Shown: positions 1 through 10,351 of the stretch, piece after piece | How the letters are laid out: each line of letters begins with the position of its first letter | How positions within the stretch are numbered: the stretch's first letter is position 1 | NCBI GenBank assembly: GCA_022814565.1 | Contig: JAKLNG010000021.1 | Coordinates: forward strand, 248,001 to 312,000 | Direction of reading: 5' to 3' | Source: Phaeophleospora eucalypticola | Taxonomy: Eukaryota; Ascomycota; Dothideomycetes; Mycosphaerellales; Mycosphaerellaceae | Length of the DNA: 64,000 nucleotides | Program-made: the position numbers and the translations under genes | Notes under the pieces: model-generated | Told to the model about the DNA's origin: nothing | Database searches by the model: none | Seen by the model: only the letters and a program-made list of their open reading frames with translations

Positions 1-1330
1 TATACTGCGGTCCAATCACATTCATCACCCCGGTATCGAAGGGGGATCCCTCCGCCGGGTTTTGGGAGTAGAGGTCTGTGAAAGCCTGAATTTGGTCGTC
101 GGAGAGGGATTGGAAGAAGATATCTTTCCAGAAACTGCGGAAATCCGCGTCGGTCGTGATTTTCAGTTGTGGGACGAGGGAGAAGAGGGTTCCTTCGTCT
201 TTCATGTCGCCGATCATATAGGGGACGTTGGCGATTTTGCCCTCGCGGATTAGGGTGTGAGGGGATTTCTTCAGGAACTTGCCATCGGGACGCGGGTACC
301 AGGGGACTTTGGTGCTGGTGTAGCTGAAAAAATTCGGGATTTGCTGGAGGCAGTTGTATAGCTTGTTGAAATCCACTTTTCGTAAGCAGCCCAGTTTGTT
401 TGGTGAGGAGTCGCAGCCGGTGCAGCGGGCGAAGAAGTCGAAGGTGGGTTGTTCTTGCTTATAGTCCTTGACTTTCAAGGCTCCGCCCGAAGCCATGATT
501 GCTCCTCGAAAGAGGCCTTCCGGGTTGCCGTCGTTAAGGACGAGATGCGTGGCGATACTCATACTCCCAGCCGATTCGCCGAAAAGTGTGACTTTCGTGG
601 GATCGCCGCCGAATTGGGAAATGTACTTCTGAATCCAGCGCATGGCAGTCCTCTGATCTTTCAGATGTAAATTCGCGACTCCGGCATCAGTGATCTCCTG
701 ACTCGCGAGGCCACCAAAGGCGTTGAGTCGATGATTCGCGCTGACGAAGATGATGGGTTGGTTCATTTCCACAGACCGGGAGACGATGTTCGCGCCTTGG
801 TAGATGAGTCCTGGCAATGCGGTGGTTTCGCTGCCGAGGGCAGAGGAAGCGCCGAGTTCGAAGCCGCCGCCGTGGATCCAGAAGAGGACGGGGAGTTTGG
901 CTGCTGAGCTCATGTTCATGCCTTTTGGGATTTGGACGTTGACGGATAGGCAGTCTTCGCTTTGCTGGGCGAGTCCAGAGCCGACGAACGCGAGTTGCTC
1001 CACTGCGCTTAGGATGCTGCCGACTTCCGCGTTCTGGTTGCTTAACGGGCTGGCGACGAGTTCCTGTTGTGGACACGCTGGGCCATATTTGGTCGCATCT
1101 TGGACTCCGGAGAGCTTGTCTTGTTTTGCGTTGACGACGCGAGGATTCTCGTAGCGGCCGGCTTTGGCGAAGGGCATTCCGAGGAAAGAGTCGGCTCCAG
1201 GGATGGCCGTCGTGCCTTTGAAGGTGGCATAGTCTAGCGATACTTGGGGTGAGTTGCCGCCGAGGAGGGAGTCCAGTTGAGGTGCGGCGACTGCAGCGCC
1301 GGAGAGGAAGAGGAGGAATGGTAACATCAT
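1..1330 (-). CDS. Type-B carboxylesterase/lipase, secreted (C-terminus beyond window)
   Basis: Hydrolyses carboxylic esters; the type-B carboxylesterase/cholinesterase family of the alpha/beta-hydrolase fold. One open frame runs from ATG at 1330 (or 1327; the protein begins MM) to the window edge, about 443 codons, with no intron needed. The start is followed by a hydrophobic signal peptide ending near AVAAP. Family marks are visible in order: EDCLSVNV, the oxyanion-hole HGGGF, the nucleophile elbow GESAG with Ser near residue 253, and DEGTLF, which carries the expected acidic catalytic residue. The catalytic His lies beyond the edge. Full family members are about 520-580 aa, so roughly the last fifth is missing. 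Secretion is inferred from the signal peptide; the substrate cannot be told. Confidence 0.92.
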   Translation of the reverse strand, partial: MMLPFLLFLSGAAVAAPQLDSLLGGNSPQVSLDYATFKGTTAIPGADSFLGMPFAKAGRYENPRVVNAKQDKLSGVQDATKYGPACPQQELVASPLSNQNAEVGSILSAVEQLAFVGSGLAQQSEDCLSVNVQIPKGMNMSSAAKLPVLFWIHGGGFELGASSALGSETTALPGLIYQGANIVSRSVEMNQPIIFVSANHRLNAFGGLASQEITDAGVANLHLKDQRTAMRWIQKYISQFGGDPTKVTLFGESAGSMSIATHLVLNDGNPEGLFRGAIMASGGALKVKDYKQEQPTFDFFARCTGCDSSPNKLGCLRKVDFNKLYNCLQQIPNFFSYTSTKVPWYPRPDGKFLKKSPHTLIREGKIANVPYMIGDMKDEGTLFSLVPQLKITTDADFRSFWKDIFFQSLSDDQIQAFTDLYSQNPAEGSPFDTGVMNVIGPQY

Positions 1331-1823
1331 GTTGGATTGCAGTCGTTGATGAGAGAGGCGTCTCCTCGCAGACGTCGGTTCGTACTTTTCCACGCAACCA
1401 GATCAAGTCTCGAAGGTGTCGACAACAGCGATTCGACGCTTCAGGGAGCGATTGTTGTATCCAGCCCTGTCGAATTTCGAGCTTGAAGTCAATGTCTTCA
1501 TCAAGTCACCTCGCCACAAACGAGCGCAGACGTGAGGTGAGGTGCAAGCCATATCGCCCAAAACCCGCAATTGCCATCTACTTCCCCTCGTGTCCAATAC
1601 CGGCAAAACGCCATCTCTCTCATAGCTCCAACATGTATGGCTGTCTTCCAAATCAACTTCAGCTAGCCAGACAAAAAAGAACTGTCAAAATGTCGATCAA
1701 AAGCCAGTCGGTTCGGGTATCGGTTCGGCTTGTGGAACACCACCACAACATCAGTTGAAAAGGTCGAAGAGACCCGCGGGGTATCATTTGTTTCATTATT
1801 GTCATTGCTGTCTAATAGTTTCG
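1331..1823. other. Intergenic, upstream of the esterase and downstream of the siroheme gene
   Basis: No coding signal is seen. The stretch serves as promoter side for the leftward esterase and 3-prime side for the leftward siroheme gene. Short open frames here have no recognisable domain. Confidence 0.5.
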
Positions 1824-3518
1824 TCACACTGTCACTGGCGCTGCAAGAGGCTTGATATCTTCTTCGATGCCGGGCGTTGTGACCAAGGCCTCGCGCAGCC
1901 CGTCGAGACCTCTGCCGCCCTCGCCGAGTGCGTCCAATGCGTCGAGTCCGTGGAAACCCTCTTCCACCACCCATTTCTGAGGGGCTTGTTGCAAGACTTC
2001 ACAGCAGGATCCGACGACAAGTATGCCAGGCGGCCGAGCGCCCTCCTCTTCGAACGCAGCGACCACAGACTGCAACGTAGTGCGTATCACGCGTTGGTCG
2101 GGTGAAGAAGCACGCTCCACAATCGCACACGGCGTCGCTGGCGGATAAGATGCTGTCGCATGCCCCACGAGACTCTGGACAAGAGCTTCTAGTCGGTGCA
2201 GACCCATGAGGAATACAACAGTTTGGTTCGGAAGATATGCTGGAGGATTCGGAGGAGCGCCTTTGCGACCGGTACCAGTGCAGACCAGAACCTGGTCGCT
2301 GACAGAGCGATGCGTTGCTGGGATTTGGGCGAATAGCGGACCACTCAGAGCAGAGGTAATGCCCGGCAGCACAATCGGTTCAAAGCTGTGCTCTCGGAAG
2401 AAGGCCACCTCTTCTGCTCCGCGTCCATACAGATATGGGTCACCTTGCTTGAGTCGGAGAACAGTCTTTCCTTCTTGCAGCGCTTCGAGACCCATTCGAT
2501 GTAGCTCGTCCTGTGCTTGGTCGGCGTTTCCAGGGAACTTGCGCGCAATTTCGATGGGAGTCCTACGAGGCACCAGCTCAAGCACACCCGCTGGCACTAA
2601 CTTATCTGCCAATATCAGATCTGCGCTGCGGATCGCTTTCAATGTTGCGGTTGTGAGCAAATCAGGATGGCCAGGTCCAGATCCCGCGAGTATTATTTGA
2701 CCTCGACTTCTTCGAGCATCCATTGTGGCAATGTCGAGCGGCGCTTTATCGTCTGAAGTAGTTGTATATGCTTGCAATATCTGGTCCACGTCTTCGTCTG
2801 TAATTGCTGCTAACCTCCGAAGAGGCCAGTATTCGCAGATCTGAGCAAGCCATCTCATGCGCCTCGCCCTCGCGGCCTCAGAATCGGATGGGAGCACCAG
2901 CTTATTGAATGCTGCCGTTTGTCCAACATCCTCTTCTTCACCTTCAATGTCTGCGCCTTCTCCGGCATGATCCTGCTCCCATATCCGTCTTCTTGCGGTT
3001 CCTAGTCGTTCAACGGCAGTGCCCAGCTCCTGAGGTAATGCTGCAGCAATCTCTCTTCTTATTCGGGAAGCAAGCTTGCAGCCTTTTCCAGAGGTGGTAA
3101 CGCCTATTTGCAAAGGACCGGAACTATGTGTTGAGAGTAATGTGAAGGTGCAGAGGTTCGGCGCATCTGTCACGTTCACAGGTATCCGCAGCCTCCGACA
3201 CAATGTTGAAATTCGTGTGCTTGCCGCACTCTTGCCACCGCTTGTCACGAACACCGCATCGACGACATTTGCTACCTCTTCTCTTCCCAAGCTCGTCAGA
3301 TCTGATTCCTCAAACTCCTTCTTCAGCCACTGTACCGCGCCTTCTTCAATGCGCTTTGCGAGACCGTAGTGTATCGTCGCATTCTCGGGTGCGATGAGGA
3401 TGGGAATGGCGCCGACTTCGATCGATTTGTTGCACCTAGTTCCGGCAAGAGGATTCGATCCGACAATTAAATGCACATGCGAAGTCGAGTCGACCGCCGT
3501 AAGAAGGGCCGGCGACAT
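1824..3518 (-). CDS. Siroheme synthase: precorrin-2 dehydrogenase + uroporphyrinogen-III C-methyltransferase
   Basis: Makes siroheme, the cofactor of sulfite (and nitrite) reductase. The single-exon 564-aa frame joins two enzymes. Residues about 1-250 resemble Met8p: a nucleotide-binding start LIVGSNPLAGTR, then NVTDAPNLCTF, where the Asp matches the conserved catalytic/chelatase Asp region of Met8-type proteins. Residues about 270-520 are a SUMT-type methyltransferase with GSGPGHPDLLT, LKQGDPYLYGRGAEE and LPGITSALSGP, the classic SAM and substrate loops. In baker's yeast these activities sit on separate proteins, Met8 and Met1; the fused form is usual in filamentous ascomycetes. The ATG at 3518 directly precedes the nucleotide-binding strand, so no upstream exon is needed. 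Function is assigned with high confidence. Confidence 0.93.
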   Translation of the reverse strand: MSPALLTAVDSTSHVHLIVGSNPLAGTRCNKSIEVGAIPILIAPENATIHYGLAKRIEEGAVQWLKKEFEESDLTSLGREEVANVVDAVFVTSGGKSAASTRISTLCRRLRIPVNVTDAPNLCTFTLLSTHSSGPLQIGVTTSGKGCKLASRIRREIAAALPQELGTAVERLGTARRRIWEQDHAGEGADIEGEEEDVGQTAAFNKLVLPSDSEAARARRMRWLAQICEYWPLRRLAAITDEDVDQILQAYTTTSDDKAPLDIATMDARRSRGQIILAGSGPGHPDLLTTATLKAIRSADLILADKLVPAGVLELVPRRTPIEIARKFPGNADQAQDELHRMGLEALQEGKTVLRLKQGDPYLYGRGAEEVAFFREHSFEPIVLPGITSALSGPLFAQIPATHRSVSDQVLVCTGTGRKGAPPNPPAYLPNQTVVFLMGLHRLEALVQSLVGHATASYPPATPCAIVERASSPDQRVIRTTLQSVVAAFEEEGARPPGILVVGSCCEVLQQAPQKWVVEEGFHGLDALDALGEGGRGLDGLREALVTTPGIEEDIKPLAAPVTV

Positions 3519-3916
3519 GCTGAGCCTGAGGGTGAACGTGGATTGGAATGCGCTTTCTGGACGGTCGCAAGGAGGAAGTGGTCGAGGACAAAGAATGACT
3601 TTCCAAGCATGTGCAGAGGTCAGTCCACTCGATTACCTTTTGGTTTTGCCACGGTAGTGAATGTCGTGATATGGGTGTTGGTCATCAAGGCCAATGAGTA
3701 GCCCACAAATCTTCGCGCCGATAAGTTCCCGGAAGACTGCATCGCTTTCGGTAATGCCAAGACCCGACCGCGGAGAAGACCGCTCCAGCTGTGGGCGAGC
3801 TGGTGCTTCAACTTCGTTGGCGAGTGGCTCCACGATATCAACTCATTCGTTCTCCGCGGTGTAGAGACGCTGCATTATCAGTAGGAAGATAGTAATAGCA
3901 TACTGTCTGACGGAGT
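3519..3916. other. Intergenic; holds a 66-codon minus-strand frame of unknown status
   Basis: Between two leftward genes. A minus-strand frame at 3633-3833 (66 codons, begins MEPLANEVEA, ends GKTKR) reads as a plausible soluble peptide but matches nothing I know and has no splice signals linking it to either neighbour. It may be chance or a short unannotated gene. Confidence 0.25.
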
Positions 3917-4876
3917 TCAGCCATCTTCGTGCTCCTTGCCCATAACCACATCGAGAGCACGCCGCGACAAGGCCACATTCCTCTCCAACGCGCCCAACTT
4001 GGCCATGGCGGCCATCAAACTTGGGTCTTGACTCTCCACCCTCACCTTGTCTCGCACGCGCACCTCTTGTCCTTTGTAGTTGAACACCTCATGCGCCTCA
4101 TCGTGAAAGGCCTGTCTACCGCCGCCCAGCGCAGTCGCTAGCCTTTCTCTCAATGAGAACCCGCTATACGACTGTCCGCCTGCGTTGGCAGGGAAGGAGA
4201 GCGGTGTATTGGTGCCTGTGTTGGGGTAGGCGATTTCAAGCGTTCGAACGTTGAGAAGGACGGCGGCTTCGGAGATGGATAGGTGGAAGGAGACATTCGC
4301 CGGCAGGGGAGGATTGAAAGCAGTCTCGTCGATAGATTGTTCATGCCACGGCTTCTGAGCGTCCGTCCATCCTTTCAGAGCTGATTTTGCTTCTTGGATG
4401 TTGTCGTGGAGCAGCTTCAACTGTCCAGATATGAAGTTTGCATTCTTGCTGTCACCCGTCCATCTCGTAGCATCCACCACATCCAGACAAGCGTTGATGA
4501 GCGTGCGCGCAGTTGTGAGCTGCTCGAGGACTAGTGTCGGCGCAGTTGGCAGCGTAGAGAGGGAGAGTCGGTAGCTGTTCTGGCCTTTGGGTGGAGGCAG
4601 CGATGGAATGCGCAGTTGGATGTCGCCCTTGACAATGCGCGTTCCAACTCTTGTGATGAATCCTTTCAAATTCTCTGACCGCAACGATGAGAGTACCAGC
4701 GTCGAGCCCGGCTCTTTGGGCGCAAGCAGTTCGGCGCACTCATCGAGGCCTTCCTTGAGGGAGCGCAAGGTGTCTTGAATAGCGGACAGCAGCCATTCCA
4801 GCTCGCGGTCAAGGGAGTCTTGCTGCTCCTTGACGAGGTCTTCGTGGGAGATGGGCGGCCATAGCAGCGTCGACAT
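3917..4876 (-). CDS. Rogdi/Rav2-like protein (RAVE complex subunit)
   Basis: A single-exon 319-aa protein matching the Rogdi leucine-zipper family, which includes yeast Rav2. In yeast, RAVE (Rav1, Rav2, Skp1) promotes reassembly of the vacuolar V-ATPase V1 and Vo sectors. Visible marks are a helical N-terminus (HEDLVKEQQDSLDRELEWLL), a central stretch with GDIQLRIPSLPPPKGQNSY, and a C-terminus containing FNYKGQEVRVRDKVRVESQDP and a final helix. The length fits fungal members at about 300-330 aa. ATG at 4876 is the first Met of the frame. Assignment rests on remembered family patterns; no catalytic residue is expected. Confidence 0.8.
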   Translation of the reverse strand: MSTLLWPPISHEDLVKEQQDSLDRELEWLLSAIQDTLRSLKEGLDECAELLAPKEPGSTLVLSSLRSENLKGFITRVGTRIVKGDIQLRIPSLPPPKGQNSYRLSLSTLPTAPTLVLEQLTTARTLINACLDVVDATRWTGDSKNANFISGQLKLLHDNIQEAKSALKGWTDAQKPWHEQSIDETAFNPPLPANVSFHLSISEAAVLLNVRTLEIAYPNTGTNTPLSFPANAGGQSYSGFSLRERLATALGGGRQAFHDEAHEVFNYKGQEVRVRDKVRVESQDPSLMAAMAKLGALERNVALSRRALDVVMGKEHEDG

Positions 4877-5778
4877 GGTTGGAGAAAGTGTCGTTCACCG
4901 CGAAAATAACGAGAGCTCTCTCGCAACCTCGCCGTCGCTCCGATGAACCGAGCCGAGCGATCTCAAGAGATACAGATCACGTGAGATTTTTGAAGCAAGA
5001 TCGACGGTAGGACATTCCATCTGGCCAACTGCGGTCTGGACTGCATCCTTCGGCCCGGAGCCATTTGCGCTGCACAATGAGCGCATGCCCCGTCTCTCTC
5101 TCGCACAGCAACGCACAGCAACGCATTGTTTTGTTCTTCCTGCATGAGGGAGGTATATTCCGGTTCCCGGTCGAGTCTTCCATCTCGTGATCTTCTCATC
5201 ACCTGCTCCCCTCTGCCACCGACGCAACACACCGCCACACCTCTGCCGCAACCTGTTCGGCGGCCACACTGCTAGCTGCTAGCTGTGCCTGTCTTCCGCG
5301 GCATCGTTGGTTGGCGTCGAAACGCTTTTACCGAATCAGAATTACCGCAAGATCATCGAGAGTTGGGAAATGACGTTGCGGTTAAGCTAGCAACGGTAAG
5401 CTCAAAGCAAGATTCGGTCTACACAACCAGCTGCCAACACCGCGAAAGACAAGTCCAGTTCACTCTTCTGCTCTGCTGCTGCTGCGTGCCCAGGTCAACC
5501 ACGTCACCCGCCGACGAATCCTTCCTCAAAGCCACCTGCACCGCCAGCCCGACAGCTTTCTCCGACCTTCCTCCCATCTCTGCTGCTGCTGCTGCTTGTT
5601 ATACCTCACGTTGTCTGTTGTTTGCACGGCGCGTCAAAAGGCGTTTCAGGAGAAGCTCGCCGTACCCAACGACGGTGCTGAAAGGCTTTGTTTATCCTCT
5701 CGCGACCTCCGTTCAGCATCTTCCCTGCGCCCATCGCCAGCTCTCTCACTCTCCAGAGATCGCTGCTGAACTACAGCA
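4877..5778. other. Divergent promoter region between Rogdi-like and SUR7-family genes
   Basis: About 0.9 kb separating two head-to-head genes. The part nearest the rightward gene (about 5450-5770) is pyrimidine-rich with CTGCTGCTGCTG tracts, typical of a fungal 5-prime leader. No coding sequence is recognised; overlapping short frames lack domains. Confidence 0.6.
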
Positions 5779-6696
5779 ATGGCTGTCGCACGTGAGTCTG
5801 ATACACGACATGTCTCGCAATGCGCGCACTGCGACGACATGCCAACTCCCTCCCATCCGCACGCGAAGCTCACGCGAGAGCCACAGGTCCCATCCTCGGC
5901 CTCACGGCCATCCTGCTCCTCGCCGGCGGAATTGTCATGCAATTCCTCGTCATCCTCTCCGGCCTCGAAATGAGCCCGCTGAACCAGGTCTACTTCCTGC
6001 AAGCAGACACCACCGGCGTCACCGGCGGCAACGACCAGCTGCAAAACCCCGCGCGCTGGACATACCTCGCCATTTGCGGCGTCACGAATGGAAAGAACTC
6101 GATGTGCTCTAGCACTCGTCCCGCTCTGCCATTCGACCCCGTGAGGAACTTTGGCACCACCAATGGCCTCCCGCAGACCTTCGACAACACCCACTACTAC
6201 TACTACCTCAGCCGCTTCGCCTGGGTCTTCTACCTGATCGCCCTCTTCTTCGCCGTTGTCGCATTCCTGCTCAGCGTCTTCGCCCTGTGCGCGCGTCTCG
6301 GAGCCTACCTCACTGGATTCACCTCCCTCCTCTCCGTCTTCTTCCAGGGTCTCTGCGCCTCGCTCATGACGTGAGTATCCGTACCACCTATTTCATGCGC
6401 ATCACAGCTAACACTCCACCAGCGCATGGGTCATCAAGGGCCGCAACGCCTTCCGCAGCAACGGTCAGGATGCCAGCGTCGGCGTCAAGGCGATGGCCTT
6501 CACCTGGGCCACCTTCGCCGCCTGGTTCCTCGCCGCCATGTTCTTCTGCATCGGCGGTGCCGTCGGAAAAGACAAGAGCTCCAACAAGAAATCATACTTC
6601 GGCCGCAAGAGGAGCACCCGCAGCCGCGGCAGCTTCGTCGACAGCAGCAGCGACAGGAGAGTCGTCAAGGACGAGTCAGTCTACAGCCAGGCGTAA
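5779..6696 (+). CDS. SUR7/PalI-family plasma-membrane protein
   Basis: Four-pass membrane protein of the SUR7 family, typically in eisosomes/MCC patches and involved in wall and membrane organisation. Exons 5779-5791, 5887-6370 and 6423-6696 give 256 aa. The first exon is only 13 nt (MAVA plus one base); donor GTGAGT at 5792 and acceptor CCACAG at 5886 yield MAVARPILGLTAIL, a natural first membrane helix. Intron 2 (GTGAGT...CACCAG) joins LCASLMT to AWVIKGRN. Further helices lie at YYYLSRFAWVFYLIALFF, at the stretch ending LGAYLTGFTSLL, and at FTWATFAAWFLAAMFF. The tail is Ser/Arg/Lys rich and cytosolic (SYFGRKRSTRSRGSF). The extracellular loop contains a CGV...C pair. An alternative acceptor a few bases upstream would only change residues 5-10. 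Confidence 0.85.
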
Positions 6697-8092
6697 ACAC
6701 CCCGTGAACCAGAACGCATTGTGCTGATGGTGTTACATCGCAGGTATGACTAAACGCACTCATACACAACGCGACACACGGCCTACCGACTGCGAAAAGA
6801 GAAAAAAATACGAAATATGGGGTATGGTGATGTGGAGGGGTGAGGATGTAAAAGAGGAGGATCTCGTAACGTATCTTGACGAAGAGCAAAAATGTTTCCC
6901 ATGATTCCCCATTGAGAGAAAGAGAAAGACGACAAGATGAAAGGAGCCACTGCACTGCACTGGAGCCAGGATACTTGTTCAAAGATCATATGCACACGAT
7001 ACCAGGATAAGAAATATGTAATGTCTTCAATGTTGACCTACTTGTTATTGATTTGAATCTAGACTCGAGCTGCGGGATTTTCCACATTAGTCGACTATCC
7101 ATGCGTGGAAGTCAGCCTTGTCTTTGAATTTCATCGGGATGAAATGTGAACGGTACTCGAATGGTTCGCATCATCCACCAGGCAACGGAACCGTGCTGCA
7201 AGGGAAATCTCGTGTACCACAAACCACGCGCATCGCGAAAAGCTTGGCATCCCGGGTCCTGGACTTCACCTCACCTCACGCCGGCAACTCAACTCTACAC
7301 AACCTGCGCCCAAAAGTTCCCGCGGCAGCGGCAGCAATGAAATGCTGATCACCCGCGAAGATGGATGCCGAAGCTAGCTGAACAAGAGAAGAGACTACAT
7401 GCGCTGTTCGTTCAGTCAAAGGTCCATTGGTGTCCACCAAGCACTCGACTGCCACAACACGATTTCGGTTCGTTTCCACATTGCGATATCTCCGAGGCTT
7501 CCGCGCGACTGGGACGAACAAGCCTGTCACCAAAATCCATCGATTCGAGAACAGACAGCGGCTGCGAGAATTTGGTCCTGCAGTGCGAGATGGCGCACTA
7601 TAGCCTTGCGCGCGAGGCTGAGCACTGTGTTCCCTTGTGCAGATGAGGTACGAGTCACACAACATCCGCAAAGAATGCAAGTCTCCATATCAGTTCTCGC
7701 GCATCTCGCGGGGCGCTCAGTCTGGACTCGCCACCTCTCTGTCGATCAGCCTTTGCTTTGTTGATCGCTCCGTGGTAATTGGATCAATGGGGGAGTTTCA
7801 GCCTGCTTTCTGCAAGGCTGCAATCCTACGAGGCTGCCAAGCCATATTCGCCCCAAATCAGATCTCTCAGCCTTCTTGTTGAACCTTGAATCAGCTGGAT
7901 GCATTCGCACAACCAATCGATTGGTCTGCTAATCTGATGGACTTGTGGTTTTGCAGACGGAAGGCTGTGGCGAGGTACATACTCCGATGGATCGCTGAAG
8001 CACCTGCCTGATCTCGCACATACAAGAGCGGCTTATAAGCTCAGCGAAGGCCTCGACGCGACTCCTACCCCTGCTCCTGCTTCCTCAAGAAG
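6697..8092. other. Intergenic 1.4 kb, promoter of the aspartic-protease-like gene at right
   Basis: I see no supported gene. Several 60-130-codon frames overlap on both strands around 7118-7882 but share no domain, splice pattern or start context. The right end carries a TATA-like element, listed separately. Confidence 0.5.
8034..8038 (+). promoter_or_regulatory. TATA-like element
   Basis: GCTTATAAGC lies 55-60 nt before the ATG of the pepsin-like gene, followed by a CT-rich leader (ACTCCTACCCCTGCTCC). The position suits a core promoter with a short leader. Confidence 0.4.
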
Positions 8093-9954
8093 ATGCGATC
8101 GATGTCGACAATGTCTTTGCTAGCTTTGTTGTCAATCCTTGGAGCGATAGCGAATGCTCTGCCCGAGCTTTCTGTCTCGAACCCTCATGGGCATTACATG
8201 GTTCATACCGACGATGATCACGTCGCCAGAGGTCTGGGAAAACGCCAAAGTACCGTCAGCACAAATGTCTTTGACGTGCCGAGTTGGGGATACACTGGAT
8301 CATATTACGTCAATAGTGCGTTCCCTCATTTGCAGCTGATGTTGAGCAAGACTAGAGACTGACCTGGAGCAGTCACTGTCGGAAATCCTCCTCAGCCTCA
8401 GACCGTGCTTGTCACAACTGGCGCTAGTGATCTGATCATAGATGCTGCAAGCAACAACCAATGCCAAACAGTCGACTCGGACACAGGCCTTTGCGTTGGT
8501 GGTGTCTTTGACCCACGCGCTTCGTCATCATTTCAACAGATCGCTGCCTCTCCTGCACTGAACATTACTTACGCCGATGGCACGAGTGCGACCGGTCCTC
8601 TCGTGGAGGACACGATCGCAATCGGCAACGTGAATATATCTAATGTCCAATTCGGACTGGTTCAGCAGGGTACCGATACTTCGGGTTTTTCAACGGGCGT
8701 CATGGGCATTGGCTATTCAGCATCCGAATCGATTGGGACGCGCTATCCAAATATACCAGAAGTGCTCGTTGCTGCAGGAGCAATAAATAGCCGATTGTAC
8801 TCGTTATATCTTAACGATGCCAGTGAGTACTTGGAAGCTCCTCCCGCGAAACATGAGGATAATGACATTGAGTGATAGGGAATGGCGTGGGCACCATTCT
8901 ATTCGGCGGCATTGACAGATCCAAATTCACTGGTGATATGACCACGATCAACCTGATCCCCTCAGAACAAGGAAATAACACGATCACCGATTTTGTTACA
9001 ACAGTGACCGATGCTTCTGTTACGGTTCAGGATGCTAATGGCACCCCGCGGACGACGCAACTTTGGTCAGGCGGGTCGGCCGACATCAACGCCTACAACT
9101 CGTCCGATAAAGCTCTTCCGGTTCTTCTGGGCACGGGCGGACCTTGCTGGGAAGTTCCCAATAGCACATATAATGCTATAAAGCAAGCGGGGTTTTCTTT
9201 TGTTAACTCAATTGGACAATGCCCGTGTTCTAGCGTGGATCCTGCCAGCTCCATAAACCTGGTGTTTGCCGGCAAAGCCTCAATTGAGGTCAGCGCCAGT
9301 CAATTCTTCATTCCAGTCGTCAATCAAACGACACGGGAGCCTGTGCTATACCCCTTCACAACAGAACCCACTTGCGGATTCCTCATGTGCCCGCAGTCAG
9401 CGTCATCTCAACCAGGCTCATCTAAAGGTTACTACGAAATGGGATACGCAGTTCTGTCCAGCATGTATCTGGTACACGACCTGGACAACGGACAAATTTC
9501 CATTGCACAAGCAAAACCCAACAGCACAGAGGCATCTGACATCGTCACCGTCGAAGCCGGTCCAACGGGCGTCGCCGATGCTATCTCCTCAGTCAGTACT
9601 GCACCTTCGAACACGTGGTCCATTGCAGGACCAGTCACGACGGGTAACACACTCTTTCCGTTGCGCACAATGACCGCCGCAATCGGTACCGCTACTGGAG
9701 TCGATGCCATCCCGCTCAAGGGACGACCTTCATCGACCGAGACGTCGAACCCCGCATTGAACACGGACGGCCCATATCCATCGGATCACCATTCCAATAC
9801 GGGTGCTATTGCAGGAGGTGTAGTCGGCGGCCTTGCTGGTCTCGCGCTCATCGTTGGCGTTGTTTTCTACATTGGTCGTAGAATGAAGCGACAACCGAAG
9901 TCCTCGCTGCCAGAGATGTCGAATCAACCCAGGTTCTACGAGTGGGATTCTTAA
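8093..9954 (+). CDS. Membrane-anchored pepsin-like (A1) protein lacking both catalytic Asp residues
   Basis: Exons 8093-8315, 8373-8822 and 8879-9954 give 582 aa. Order: signal peptide (MRSMSTMSLLALLSILGAIA), a short propeptide ending in a Kex2-like GLGKR before QSTVS, a two-lobed pepsin fold, a Ser/Thr-rich stalk, one transmembrane helix (about AIAGGVVGGLAGLALIVGVV) and a basic cytosolic tail. This is the yapsin/barrierpepsin layout. The hallmark DTGSSD is VTTGASD here, putting Thr at residue 89 where the first catalytic Asp belongs. The second D-T/S-G motif reads LLGTGGPCW with Gly309 in place of Asp. The fold is otherwise well kept (YADGTSATG, TILFGGIDRSKFTGD), and there is no stop or frameshift. 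The product is probably a non-proteolytic pseudoprotease. The acceptor at 8878 was chosen over 8872 because it gives family-like spacing before TILFGGID. Confidence 0.85.
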
Positions 9955-10135
9955 TGGACGCTACAGCAGAAGCTTGAAATTCGTACTCGCAAAATGTAAG
10001 GGTCGATCTTGCTATTCGGGTATTTGAAACGGAAGGTGCTGCAAGCAAGCTTGCACAACACAATTCATATGGACCGAAAAGCTCGGCATCTCATATCCTC
10101 ACCACACCTTCTTTTCAACCTCCTGGAACTAGACC

Positions 10136-10351
10136 TCACGCCTCCAACTCAGTCTTGTACATTCTTCCCCCGTATTTCATCGCAGCAGCAATCTGTTCCT
10201 CACTCGCGGCAATCCAATCCACATGAATCGTATCATGTCCACGACTCAACAAGCGATCCTTGGACCACACCTCGAAGCGCAGAACCGTCCCTAAAATCAA
10301 TCGCACCTGCCGCCGGGCCATCATGTTGCTTCTCCGATAGAGCTTCGACAT
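10136..10351 (-). other. Coding-like fragment of unknown family
   Basis: A 71-codon minus-strand frame ending in a stop contains a coherent beta-rich stretch (VLRFEVWSKDRLLSRGHDT then IHVDWIAASEEQ). The frame stays open a little further upstream (to about 10400), and a neighbouring frame there reads GEGYIGHNHALMT. A candidate first exon starts at 10686 (MASMQPNTAF) with a clean GTAAGT donor, but I cannot join these parts into one open model. It could be the 3-prime end of a small gene with unresolved introns, or a remnant. No function is assigned. Confidence 0.2.

Noticed and set aside
687..1406. 239-codon minus-strand frame overlapping the esterase
   Set aside because: Out-of-frame shadow of the esterase; the real frame shows GESAG, HGGGF and the signal peptide.
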